Of a stretch of 64,000 nucleotides of DNA, positions 44,624-52,952 are shown piece after piece. Positions within the stretch are counted from its first letter, which is position 1; each line of letters opens with the position of its first letter. This DNA is from Alphaproteobacteria bacterium (GTDB lineage Bacteria; Pseudomonadota; Alphaproteobacteria; CASFRQ01; SAAU01), in contig SAAU01000004.1 in NCBI GenBank assembly GCA_009929265.1, positions 91,561 to 155,560 of the forward strand, given 5' to 3'. Made by a program: the position numbers and the translations under genes. The notes beneath the pieces were generated by a model. It was not told the origin of the DNA and did not search any database. It saw only the letters and a program-made list of their open reading frames with translations.

Positions 44624-45581
44624 TCGTTTTTCTGCGATTTTTTAATTTTTCCAACTTTTGACTAACAATACTGACATCTGTTCCAGCCAAAGAAAGACGT
44701 TGATACATCCGTTCAATTTCTTTGGAAAGATAAGCTTCTTCAATGGCTCTTCGAAGAACTCTTTTTTCCTCTAAAGACCCTTCCTCTTTAATCTTTAGCA
44801 TCTTTCTTAAAATGCTTCTGGCTTTCTTTTTCGGATCTTTTGTTTTTTCTTGAAGCACGTAGGGAAATTCATAAATCATCCCCCGAATAAAAGGATATAC
44901 TTCTTTAGGTTCCAATTTACGTTGAAAATATAAATATTTTAACATTTGGAAAGCAAGCGCAGCTTCCTTAGAATTATCCACAACAATAAACGGAATTCTG
45001 TCTGAAAATTCTTTAGCTTGAATAGATTTTAGGTATTCCACCAAATGATGAAAATAGCCATTTACATTGAAAAGCACAAAAGGTTTCATTGGTAAGAACC
45101 CATCTTGCATCGCGACACAATCATAGGCCAGTTCATCCAACGTTCCAACCCCACCTGGGGCGAACACAATAAAATCCGACCGAAGCAATCTTTTTTTACG
45201 TTCTTCTAAGGTCTTGGCCACAACGATATTATCAAAGTTGAAAAGCATATTTCCTCTTTGATATAGTGTTAAATATTCCTTTGTGGTAATCCCTTGAACT
45301 GGAGAGAGGCACTTTTTTGAATAATCTTGTTTGAAATCATTTTCTTTACAATAATCAAAGACTCCTTTAGCAACAGCCCCCATAATTCCAGAAGAAGCAA
45401 GCCCAAAGTCTAATCGAAAATCTACTTTTGCAATTTCCTGCCCTAATTTATATGCTTCATCCAAAAAATCTTCATCATTTCCAGATCGAGCCCCTCCTGC
45501 AACAAAGACACGCATGCCTGATTTCGGCGTCTTTTTACGAAGTTCTCCCTTTTCTTCTTCTTGATTTTTGGACTGTTCCAT
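44613..45581 (-). CDS. LOG-family (TIGR00730) nucleotide phosphoribohydrolase-like protein
   Basis: The LOG/lysine-decarboxylase-like signature PGGVGTLDEL (about 140-149) and the Rossmann opening RVFVAGGARSGNDEDFLDEA are present. Characterised members cleave nucleoside 5'-monophosphates at the ribose-base bond. At 322 residues it is longer than the usual 180-240, with a basic helical extension (about 240-322) that I do not recognise. It is the last gene of the waaA-lpxK-lpxL operon, 15 bases after lpxL; a link to lipid A is not known. Confidence 0.82.
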   Translation of the reverse strand: MEQSKNQEEEKGELRKKTPKSGMRVFVAGGARSGNDEDFLDEAYKLGQEIAKVDFRLDFGLASSGIMGAVAKGVFDYCKENDFKQDYSKKCLSPVQGITTKEYLTLYQRGNMLFNFDNIVVAKTLEERKKRLLRSDFIVFAPGGVGTLDELAYDCVAMQDGFLPMKPFVLFNVNGYFHHLVEYLKSIQAKEFSDRIPFIVVDNSKEAALAFQMLKYLYFQRKLEPKEVYPFIRGMIYEFPYVLQEKTKDPKKKARSILRKMLKIKEEGSLEEKRVLRRAIEEAYLSKEIERMYQRLSLAGTDVSIVSQKLEKLKNRRKTIKS

Positions 45582-45596
45582 ATAAATCCTCCTTCT

Positions 45597-46520
45597 TTAA
45601 TTTTTTCTATATTCTTTTTTATCCCACCTGCGATGAATCCAAAGCCATTCAGAGGGACTTTCGTAAACCCATTCTGTCATTCTATCATTCATTTCTTGTG
45701 TCATTTTGAACACTTCTCTGGGAACCCTTTGTGGATTTTCCGGTGTCATTGAAGGCTCTATAACGACCTTAAAGAAAGCCCTATGTCCTATCCGTTTAAT
45801 ATGGACAGGGTGAACAGGAATATTTCTTTTTAAAGCAATTTTTGCAACATTTGGCGTCGCCATTGATTTTTGCCCGAGGAAAGAAACCTCTACCCCATCA
45901 TTCATCTTTTGATCGCATAAAAGGGCAATCCATTCTTTGTTTTGTAAAGCATCTATCATTTTTCTGGCCCCAACAGCCCCTTTTGGAATAAGCTTTTCAC
46001 ATCTTTTCTTAAATAAAATTCCTTCTATCCAAGGGTTATTTGCACTACGATAAACTTCGGACATTGAAATATGAAATCGTTTGGATAAATGCGCCGCAAT
46101 TTCAAAATTGCTTAAATGAGCAGAAAAGAAAAAGCCCCCTTTTGTTCCCTTTTTCCCTGCTTTAATTAAAAACTCTTCCCCTTCAATTGAAAGACGAGAA
46201 GAGACAATTTTATCCAAGTGTGGGATTTCTGCAATCATACGTCCCCAATTCATCCAAACCTCTTTAGCAATCATTTTTCTTTCTTTTAGAGGTTTATTGG
46301 GAAAAACTTTTTTTAAATTATGAAGCATAACTTCGTTTTTCTTTTTAAATAAACGCCCTAATAAAAGGCCCATTTTTCCACCTAAAAAGGAAGCCGCATC
46401 TAAAGGAAGGAGCTTAAAAATTCCTAAAAAAAGAAACAGGATGAGGGCCGAAAAGGGATCCGTTATCATTTTTTGAGTAAAACTTCTTTTTTTTGCCTTG
46501 CGTATTGCTGTATTTGCCAT
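45597..46520 (-). CDS. lpxL: Lipid A late acyltransferase (LpxL/LpxM family)
   Basis: The family transfers a secondary acyl chain to Kdo-lipid A at the inner membrane. The HX4E catalytic motif is visible as SAHLSNFEIA (about 131-140). An N-terminal hydrophobic helix (about 24-45), the FPNKPLKERK helix and a CDQKMNDGVEVSFLG segment match HtrB-type enzymes. Length (307) is normal. Whether it is the LpxL or LpxM type cannot be told from sequence. It follows lpxK by 12 bases. Confidence 0.9.
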   Translation of the reverse strand: MANTAIRKAKKRSFTQKMITDPFSALILFLFLGIFKLLPLDAASFLGGKMGLLLGRLFKKKNEVMLHNLKKVFPNKPLKERKMIAKEVWMNWGRMIAEIPHLDKIVSSRLSIEGEEFLIKAGKKGTKGGFFFSAHLSNFEIAAHLSKRFHISMSEVYRSANNPWIEGILFKKRCEKLIPKGAVGARKMIDALQNKEWIALLCDQKMNDGVEVSFLGQKSMATPNVAKIALKRNIPVHPVHIKRIGHRAFFKVVIEPSMTPENPQRVPREVFKMTQEMNDRMTEWVYESPSEWLWIHRRWDKKEYRKN

Positions 46521-46532
46521 TTTATTTTCCGT

Positions 46533-47492
46533 TTATTTTTTTATCTCTTTAAGGACAAGGTTTTCAAATCTTCGTTCTTCTTGAAAAAGAATAGAAATCG
46601 GAACAACATCCACCTGCTTTTGAAAGTCTTTAGGAAGTTTGATGTAATCTTTTTCCGTTGTAATAAAATTCTTTCCTAAGGATTTTAAAAATTTTATTTC
46701 TTTTGAAGTATAGGGGCAATGATCCGAAAAAGAAATCTCTTTTTTTAAATTGAATCCATTTTCTTTCAACATATCAAAAAATTTAGAAGGCCGTCCAATC
46801 CCCGCAAAAGCAATATATTCTTCCTTTTTCTTAAAAGGAAAGGACGGACGTATTTGCCCCAAGAACACCGGCATTTTTGGATTTATCTTTTGAATTTTTA
46901 AAGAAAGGCTCGTTTCATCTTCCCCTAAAATCAAAACAGCTTGAGCCCGTTTTAAACCTGATTTTAAAGATTCTCTTAAAGGGCCGGCTGGAAGAATCCT
47001 CCCATTTCCAATTCCTTTATGACCATCAAAAACCAAAATTGAAAAATCTTTTTGAAGAGATGGATTTTGAAACCCATCATCCATAATCAAAATATCAGGA
47101 GAAAGCTTTAACGCTGTTAAAGCCCCTTCTTTACGATTAGAATTGATAACCGTCTCAGCTTTTTGAGCCAATAAAAAGGCCTCTTCACTTAACCCTTGTT
47201 GAAAAACAGACCCTTTTTGTAAAACTACATTTTGGCGTTCAGATTTATATCCATGGTTAAGATAGACAACTTTTTTTGCTTTTTGAGAAAAAATATCGGC
47301 AAGATAAAGCGCTGTTGGCGTTTTGCCACTGCCCCCGACAACGATATTTCCAATACAAAAAACGGGGACGGGAATTTCAAAGCTTTTTTTCTTTTGACGT
47401 AAGAAATTTCCAAAAGCAAACAGCATCCCAAAAGGAATAAAGAACAAACCCCAAAGAGAATGTTCTTTATTCCAAAATAAAGGCGCCTTCAT
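46533..47492 (-). CDS. lpxK: Tetraacyldisaccharide 4'-kinase LpxK
   Basis: LpxK phosphorylates the 4' position of the lipid A disaccharide. The ATG at 47492 gives the family opening MKAPLFWNKEHSLWG and lies one base after the waaA stop; a longer frame back to 47531 overlaps waaA and adds unrelated residues. The product is 319 residues with an N-terminal membrane helix, P-loop VGGSGKTPT (about 52-60) and a DDGFQN motif near ILIMDDGFQNPSLQ. It is translationally coupled to waaA. Confidence 0.96.
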   Translation of the reverse strand: MKAPLFWNKEHSLWGLFFIPFGMLFAFGNFLRQKKKSFEIPVPVFCIGNIVVGGSGKTPTALYLADIFSQKAKKVVYLNHGYKSERQNVVLQKGSVFQQGLSEEAFLLAQKAETVINSNRKEGALTALKLSPDILIMDDGFQNPSLQKDFSILVFDGHKGIGNGRILPAGPLRESLKSGLKRAQAVLILGEDETSLSLKIQKINPKMPVFLGQIRPSFPFKKKEEYIAFAGIGRPSKFFDMLKENGFNLKKEISFSDHCPYTSKEIKFLKSLGKNFITTEKDYIKLPKDFQKQVDVVPISILFQEERRFENLVLKEIKK

Positions 47493-47493
47493 A

Positions 47494-48753
47494 TTAAAGC
47501 CATTTTTTAATTCTAGGGTAAAGTCTATCAATCACACCTTCCCATTGCTTTGTAAGAGCTTCAGCCTTACGCCCTTGTTCCTCAACGCCACTTTCTTTAG
47601 AGAAAACTTTTTCTACATTTTTCTCTAAGTCTTTTGGATCAGAAACAATCTTCAAAGCACCGGCTTTTGTTCCCTCGCTTACAATTTCGCGGAAGTTAAA
47701 CGCATGAGGCCCCACCATAACATAAGCCCCTTCTCTCATAGGTTCCAACATATTTTGGCCCCCAAAAGGAATAAGAGATCCGCCAACAAAAATAGCAAGA
47801 GCTAACTTATAAAACATCGTTAATTCGCCCATTGTATCGGCCAAATAAATATCTGTCGTATCTTTAAGCTCTTCGCCTTTTGAACGAACAGCAACTTCCA
47901 ATCCATTTTTTTCCAAGACATTTAAGATTTCATCGCGTCTGTTAATATGACGAGGGGTGATAATTGTTAAAAGATTTGGATATTTTTTCTTCAATTCTTT
48001 ATGAATTTTGCCGCCCATTTCTTCTTCATTTGAATGCGTGCTTGCCATTAAAAATGTTGGACGCACCCCAATTTTTTCTTGAAGTTTTTTAAGTTCTTCT
48101 TCATTGAATTTCAAAGGGTTTTGAGCATATTTCAAGTTTCCCACACAATCTGTATTTGGGGCTCCTAAAACTTTTAAGCGACGCGTATCTTCTTCTGTTT
48201 GACCAAAAGAAAGCGTAAACATCTTTTGAAGTGTTTTACTTAAGAATTTATGTCTTTGCCATGTTTTGAAAGCCTTATCTGATACACGACCATTCAAAAG
48301 AACTAAAGGAATTTCATTTCTTTGAATTTCATAAAGCATACAAGGCCAAAATTCAGATTCAAAAAAGAAAGCCACATCTGGTTTCCAATGACGGATAAAA
48401 CGTCGCACATAACGTGGACAATCCACTGGGTAATATTGATGAAAGGTTCTTTCAGGAAGACGCTTTGTTAGAATAGAGGCAGATGTCACTGTTCCTGAGG
48501 TCACCATAATATGGAGGTCTTTGTCTTCTTGAACAATCTTCTTAATCAAAGGAAGCATAGAAAGGCATTCCCCGACACTAGCTCCATGCATCCAGATAAG
48601 TTTTCCTTCTGGACGGGGAAGAGAATTTCTTCCAAGCCGTTCTCTAAAACGTGCATAATCTTCCAACCCATTTTTCAATCGTCTATTCAAATAAAGACGA
48701 ACAACTGGAGTTAAAAGCCCAATTACCTTTCGGTATAATTTCAATAACAACAT
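47494..48753 (-). CDS. waaA: 3-deoxy-D-manno-octulosonic acid (Kdo) transferase
   Basis: WaaA adds Kdo to lipid A precursor. Starting at ATG 48753 (GGAAAGGG upstream) gives 419 residues, the family length; the frame extends to 48822 without support. The N-terminal amphipathic membrane helix is followed by WMHGASVGE with catalytic Glu62, the CPRYVRRFIRHWKPD segment, ESEFWP and the CMP-Kdo-binding GTE/GG region near IFVGGSLIPFGGQN. It leads the waaA-lpxK-lpxL-LOG operon and is divergent from the unknown gene at 48846. Confidence 0.96.
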   Translation of the reverse strand: MLLLKLYRKVIGLLTPVVRLYLNRRLKNGLEDYARFRERLGRNSLPRPEGKLIWMHGASVGECLSMLPLIKKIVQEDKDLHIMVTSGTVTSASILTKRLPERTFHQYYPVDCPRYVRRFIRHWKPDVAFFFESEFWPCMLYEIQRNEIPLVLLNGRVSDKAFKTWQRHKFLSKTLQKMFTLSFGQTEEDTRRLKVLGAPNTDCVGNLKYAQNPLKFNEEELKKLQEKIGVRPTFLMASTHSNEEEMGGKIHKELKKKYPNLLTIITPRHINRRDEILNVLEKNGLEVAVRSKGEELKDTTDIYLADTMGELTMFYKLALAIFVGGSLIPFGGQNMLEPMREGAYVMVGPHAFNFREIVSEGTKAGALKIVSDPKDLEKNVEKVFSKESGVEEQGRKAEALTKQWEGVIDRLYPRIKKWL

Positions 48754-48845
48754 GAAAGACCCTTTCCTAAAAGTTAAGATATTTACTTTATTAAAAGAAT
48801 TGAGTATACTTCTTTTATGCATAAGTATAACAAATCGGAAAAAAA

Positions 48846-49925
48846 ATGACCATTAAAAAAAATACTTTTTTAATAAATTTATTGTTTCTGTTTCTTTTTT
48901 TAACAGGAAGCTCTTTTTTCCTTTATTTTTTTAGGGAAAAGCCCAAATATCAAACGACTCCTTTGCAACAAACAATCTCTTTCTTACAAAACAATCAGAA
49001 AGAATCTGGTCTTTTTCTTTATGAGTTTGATTTTGTAAAATCGAAACCAACGCCATGGGAAAATTTAATTCATCAAGCATTTACGACCTATGTATTGACA
49101 CAACATTTTGAGACTTTACCACAAGCTAAAAAAGCCTTAGAAGGGCTCGTTCATCTTTCTCAAAAAAGTCCTTACCAAGGAAAAGCAATCTCTTTTAATT
49201 TGCTTGATAAAACCCTTCAAGATCCTTCCTATTTCTCTCTTTCACAAAGAAGTGCCGAAATCTCAACAACAGCTTTAGGCCTTCTTTCTATTCAAGAATA
49301 TGAAAGAAAAACAAAAGATTACAAAACTTTTGAATATATTAAACCTCTTTGGAAAGAAAGCGTTAAGGGGTTTATGAGCACGCCGTCCTCGCCTGTTTCT
49401 TCAATCATTTGGTTTGTCTTTTCAAAGTTAAAAGAGGAACAAAAAACATCTTCCTTTAGTGCGATCTCTGTTTTGGATAAATATTTTCTTTCAAAACCTC
49501 TTTTCTACTGGAAAAACGAAACAGAGTTTTCTTTTGCAATTTTGGCTGCAAAGGAAAGATATACCCAAACCCATAAACCTCTTTTGAAGAACTTTATTTC
49601 AAAAACAACAAAAGCCTTTTTGGAAACAGCCCCTGCCTTAAAAGAAAATCCGCCTCAAAATCTTTGCCTTCCGGCTTTAGCTTTAAAAGAAAGTGGCGTT
49701 CCAGAAGGGGTTTCTCGTTCCGAAATTGAAGAAGCTCGTTCTTTATCTCTTCTTATCCAACCTCAGCAAAAATGGATTGCTTTGGGGCAAGGGGGCGCTC
49801 TTTATACAAAGAATATTCCCTTTTTTAGAGGAGCCTATCTTTCTGGATTATATGAGCCCAAAACAAATCTCTTTAAAACGGCCTCTTGTTTATTTTTACT
49901 CTATGAAAAGGAGACAGAAAAATAA
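48846..49925 (+). CDS. Membrane-anchored protein, possible alpha/alpha-toroid fold
   Basis: I do not recognise this 359-residue protein with certainty. It has one N-terminal membrane helix (about 9-29) and a large exported domain. The segment GLFLYEFDFV...NLIHQAFTTYVLT and later TTALGLLSIQEYE and GAYLSGLYEP recall the helical-hairpin repeats of alpha/alpha-toroid proteins such as terpene-cyclase- or glycosidase-like folds, but no catalytic motif can be named. It has no upstream Shine-Dalgarno of note. The regulator gene downstream starts at its stop codon, so the two form one transcript. Confidence 0.65.
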   Translation: MTIKKNTFLINLLFLFLFLTGSSFFLYFFREKPKYQTTPLQQTISFLQNNQKESGLFLYEFDFVKSKPTPWENLIHQAFTTYVLTQHFETLPQAKKALEGLVHLSQKSPYQGKAISFNLLDKTLQDPSYFSLSQRSAEISTTALGLLSIQEYERKTKDYKTFEYIKPLWKESVKGFMSTPSSPVSSIIWFVFSKLKEEQKTSSFSAISVLDKYFLSKPLFYWKNETEFSFAILAAKERYTQTHKPLLKNFISKTTKAFLETAPALKENPPQNLCLPALALKESGVPEGVSRSEIEEARSLSLLIQPQQKWIALGQGGALYTKNIPFFRGAYLSGLYEPKTNLFKTASCLFLLYEKETEK

Positions 49926-50485
49926 TTTATATCGCATCGGATAACCTTCTTTTTCGCCAATCTTTAATTTCTCTTTTACAGACAGATTTTGAGATCTCGC
50001 CTTTTTGCAAAAAAGATTCTTATGATTCAACGGATTGCATCCTTGTTGATGAAAATGAATCTTTGAAAACGGATCTTGAAAAAACAGGCTGTTGCGTAGT
50101 TTTCCTTTCTAAGAACAAAGAAACGGCCACCCTTTTAAAGCCTTTTTATTTTAGAGAGTTAAAACATCTTTTGCAAAAAAGTTGTTCAAAAGAGCAGAGT
50201 TTTTCTTTTTCCGGATATACCCTTAATTTAAGGAAAAAAGAGCTTCTTCTCCCGTCTCAAGAAACAGAACTTCTTACCGAAAAAGAAATCCAACTTTTAA
50301 GTTTTCTTTTTAAAGAACGTCGGGAAGTTTCCAAAGAAGAAATTTTGGGGAAAATTTGGAATTATTCAATCAATATTTCAACACACACTTTGGAAACTCA
50401 TATTTATAAATTGCGTAAAAAAATGCAAGACGAAGACGGCAAAGTTCTAAAAACAGAGGCCTCTGGGTATCTTCTTTGTTTATAA
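49925..50485 (+). CDS. OmpR-type regulator with compact receiver-like domain and non-standard start
   Basis: The C-terminal half is an OmpR/PhoB winged helix (about 95-186; LTEKEIQLLSFLF, SKEEILGKIW, THTLETHIYKLRKKM). Upstream, the same frame encodes a receiver-like domain: opening strand IYIASDN, LLFRQSLISLL, CILVDEN and KPF. No ATG, GTG or TTG occurs in frame between the stop at 49904 and a TTG at 50063, which is too late. AAGGAG at 49908-49913 suggests initiation at ATA 49922 or ATT 49925 (about 186 residues). Otherwise the ATG at 49903 needs a frameshift in the five-A run before 49923. The receiver is about 85 residues, shorter than the usual 120. Confidence 0.6.
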   Translation: MYIASDNLLFRQSLISLLQTDFEISPFCKKDSYDSTDCILVDENESLKTDLEKTGCCVVFLSKNKETATLLKPFYFRELKHLLQKSCSKEQSFSFSGYTLNLRKKELLLPSQETELLTEKEIQLLSFLFKERREVSKEEILGKIWNYSINISTHTLETHIYKLRKKMQDEDGKVLKTEASGYLLCL

Positions 50486-50488
50486 AAT

Positions 50489-51202
50489 TTATTCTTTTGC
50501 CGAATTTTTCTTGCGTTGAGCCGGAATTTTATCAATAGAATAGCCAAGCGATCTGACAGTTCTAATTAAATCATCCCCCGTTTGGTTCAGGGCACGCCGC
50601 AGGCGTCTCACATGAACATCAACTGTTCTGGTTTCAATATGAATTGAATCCCCCCAAACAAGCTTTAATAAATCTTCTCTGGAAAAAACACGACGTGGCT
50701 CCTTCATTAAACAAACTAAAAGCTTAAATTCCGTCGGGCCCAAATGAACCATTTTTCCATTTCGCAAGACATATCGTTTTTCAAAATCAATTGTAATATC
50801 GGCAAAGGAAAGTTGTTCTAGTTTTTTCTTTTTCGGACTTCTTCTTAACAGAGCTTTAATTCTGGCCAAAAGTTCTGGAATGGAAAAAGGTTTTGTCACA
50901 TAATCATCCGCCCCAGTCGAAAGCCCTTTAACTTTATCAGATTCTTCGCCTCTTGCCGTTAAAAGAATGACTGGCGTTTCGGAAATATCTATATGTGTTC
51001 GAACGGCTCTACAAATTTCAATTCCCGTCATATGAGGCAACATCCAATCCAATAAAACGACATCAGGACGTTCTTTAACAATCACATCCAAAGCCTTTCT
51101 ACCATCAGAAACAAAAGCTGTTTCATACCCAGCCTTTTGTAAGTTATATTCCAAGATGGTAATTAAATCTGCTTCATCTTCCACAATCATAATTTTAGAC
51201 AT
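50489..51202 (-). CDS. phoB: Phosphate-regulon response regulator PhoB
   Basis: A 237-residue OmpR-family regulator. The receiver domain (about 3-120) has the acidic pair in IVEDEAD, phosphoacceptor Asp52 in LLDWMLP, Thr in LLTARGEE and Lys in TKPFS. The winged helix (about 135-230) includes GPTEFKLLVCLM, VFSREDLLKLVWG and RTVDVHVRRLRRAL with SLGYSI, the PhoB recognition pattern. It is phosphorylated by PhoR. Unusually it is the last gene of tkt-fba-rpe, overlapping rpe by eight bases. It ends three bases from the convergent regulator. Confidence 0.9.
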   Translation of the reverse strand: MSKIMIVEDEADLITILEYNLQKAGYETAFVSDGRKALDVIVKERPDVVLLDWMLPHMTGIEICRAVRTHIDISETPVILLTARGEESDKVKGLSTGADDYVTKPFSIPELLARIKALLRRSPKKKKLEQLSFADITIDFEKRYVLRNGKMVHLGPTEFKLLVCLMKEPRRVFSREDLLKLVWGDSIHIETRTVDVHVRRLRRALNQTGDDLIRTVRSLGYSIDKIPAQRKKNSAKE

Positions 51203-51845
51203 TTTTCTCTCCTTTTAAGGATTCTATCGCTTCAAGATAAGAGGGGGTATTAAAAATATAATTTCCAGAAACCAAAATATCCGCCCCTGCATTTTTGCAA
51301 AAAAGTGCCGTTTCAGGATTGATTCCACCATCCACTTCAATCAAGAAAGGTAGATTTTTTCTTTGTGTTTTAAGTTCCTTAATCCTTTGGGTCGTTTTTG
51401 GAATAAAAACTTGCCCGCCAAAACCAGGCTCTACCGACATAAGAAGAACCAAATCTACTTCCTCTAAATAAGGGAAAACCGTCTCAATCGGCGTTGTTGG
51501 ACGCAAAGAAATCCCAGCTTTCATCCCTTTTTTTCGAATTTGAAAAAGAAGATCATGTATATCTTTTTCAAGCTCCACATGAATGGTCAATCTATCTGCT
51601 CCTGCGTATTTAAAGGCAGATAAAAAATCCTCTGGATTTGTCATCATTAAATGCACATCAAAAGGTAAAGACGTTGCCTTTCTCAAAGATTTAATAACCG
51701 GCGCCCCTATTGTTAGATTAGGGACAAAATGACCGTCCATAATATCCAAATGAATCAAATCCGCCCCCGCTTTTTCCAGCTTTTTAATTTCCTGTCCTAA
51801 GATAGAAAAATCAGCAGAAAGAAGACTAGGGGCGACTTGAATCAT
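51195..51845 (-). CDS. rpe: Ribulose-phosphate 3-epimerase
   Basis: Rpe interconverts ribulose 5-phosphate and xylulose 5-phosphate. The TIM barrel has metal and catalytic residues in SLLSADFS, HLDIMDGHFVPN and EVDGGIN, the phosphate-binding MSVEPGFGGQ and the GADILVSGNYIF end. The length of 216 is normal. It sits ten bases after fba and overlaps phoB, so it is in the same operon. Enzyme and neighbours Tkt and Fba form a pentose-phosphate/glycolysis block. Confidence 0.97.
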   Translation of the reverse strand: MIQVAPSLLSADFSILGQEIKKLEKAGADLIHLDIMDGHFVPNLTIGAPVIKSLRKATSLPFDVHLMMTNPEDFLSAFKYAGADRLTIHVELEKDIHDLLFQIRKKGMKAGISLRPTTPIETVFPYLEEVDLVLLMSVEPGFGGQVFIPKTTQRIKELKTQRKNLPFLIEVDGGINPETALFCKNAGADILVSGNYIFNTPSYLEAIESLKGEKNV

Positions 51846-51855
51846 CTTGTTTTCC

Positions 51856-52920
51856 TTATTTAATCTTGGCGTCTAATTCACCACTTGCATAACGAGCGGC
51901 CATATCTTTTAAGGAAATTGGCTTAATTTTAGAAGCCTGCCCTGCAGCGCCAAATTGTTCGTAGCGGTTCATGCAAAGTTTTTCCATAGCTTCCATAGCC
52001 GGTTTCAAGTATTTTCTAGGATCAAATTCGGCAGGATGTTCTGCAAATACTTTACGGATAGCACCCGTCATAGCCATACGGTTATCTGTATCCACATTGA
52101 CTTTGCGAACCCCGTGTTTAATGCCTTCTTGAATTTCTTCAACAGGAACACCGTAAGTTTGTGGCATATTTCCACCATATTGATTGATAATGTCTTGCAA
52201 ATCTTGAGGAACAGAAGAAGAGCCGTGCATCACCAACGCAATGTTTGGCAATTTTGCGTGAATTTTCTTAATTGTATCAATAGAAAGGATAGCGCCATCT
52301 GGTTTCCGTGTAAATTTATAGGCGCCATGAGATGTTCCAATCGCAACAGCCAACGCATCTACATTTGTTCGTTTTACGAATTCAACAGCATCTTCTGGAT
52401 TTGTTAAAAGTTGTTCTTTTGTAAGCTTTCCTTCAGCCCCATGGCCATCTTCTTTATCCGCTTCGCCTTTTTCTAAGGATCCGATAACACCGATTTCCCC
52501 TTCAACAGAAACCCCAACACCATGGGCAACGCCTGTCACTTCGGCCGTCACATCCGCATTGTAATCAAAAGAAGCAGGAGTCTTTCCGTCAGCTTCCAAA
52601 GATCCGTCCATCATAACAGACGTAAAGCCATTCATCATTGCGCTGTAGCAAACCTTTTGGCTTGGGCCATGATCTTGGTGTAAACAGATAGGAAGATCTG
52701 GATACATTTCAACGCCCGCCATCATTAAATGCTTCAGAACAGCGTCATTTGCATAGCCTCTTGCCCCTTTACTGGCTTGAATAATTACAGGGGATTGTGT
52801 TTTTTGAGCAGCAGCCATAACAGCCAAAATTTGCTCCATATTATTTACGTTAAAAGCTGGAATTCCATAGCCATATTCTGCGGCATGATCCATTAATTGT
52901 CTTAAAGTCACCATCGACAT
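51856..52920 (-). CDS. fba: Class II fructose-bisphosphate aldolase
   Basis: A zinc-dependent aldolase of 354 residues splitting fructose 1,6-bisphosphate into dihydroxyacetone phosphate and glyceraldehyde 3-phosphate. Family signatures include the opening AAEYGYGIPAFNVNNMEQ (within limits), LHQDHGPSQ, the VEGEIGVIGSLE region, LVMHGSSSVP and NVDTDNRMAMTGAIR. The metal-binding histidines lie in QDHG, in AIGTSHGAYK and in MHGSSS. Length fits the CbbA/Fda type seen in alphaproteobacteria. It lies between tkt and rpe. Confidence 0.96.
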   Translation of the reverse strand: MSMVTLRQLMDHAAEYGYGIPAFNVNNMEQILAVMAAAQKTQSPVIIQASKGARGYANDAVLKHLMMAGVEMYPDLPICLHQDHGPSQKVCYSAMMNGFTSVMMDGSLEADGKTPASFDYNADVTAEVTGVAHGVGVSVEGEIGVIGSLEKGEADKEDGHGAEGKLTKEQLLTNPEDAVEFVKRTNVDALAVAIGTSHGAYKFTRKPDGAILSIDTIKKIHAKLPNIALVMHGSSSVPQDLQDIINQYGGNMPQTYGVPVEEIQEGIKHGVRKVNVDTDNRMAMTGAIRKVFAEHPAEFDPRKYLKPAMEAMEKLCMNRYEQFGAAGQASKIKPISLKDMAARYASGELDAKIK

Positions 52921-52952
52921 ATTTTTTCTCCTTAAAAATTTATTTTCTAATG

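Noticed and set aside
51955..52407. 150-codon open frame opposite fba
   Set aside because: It lies antisense to a certain gene, has no ribosome binding site and no recognisable product; it is a shadow of fba codon usage.
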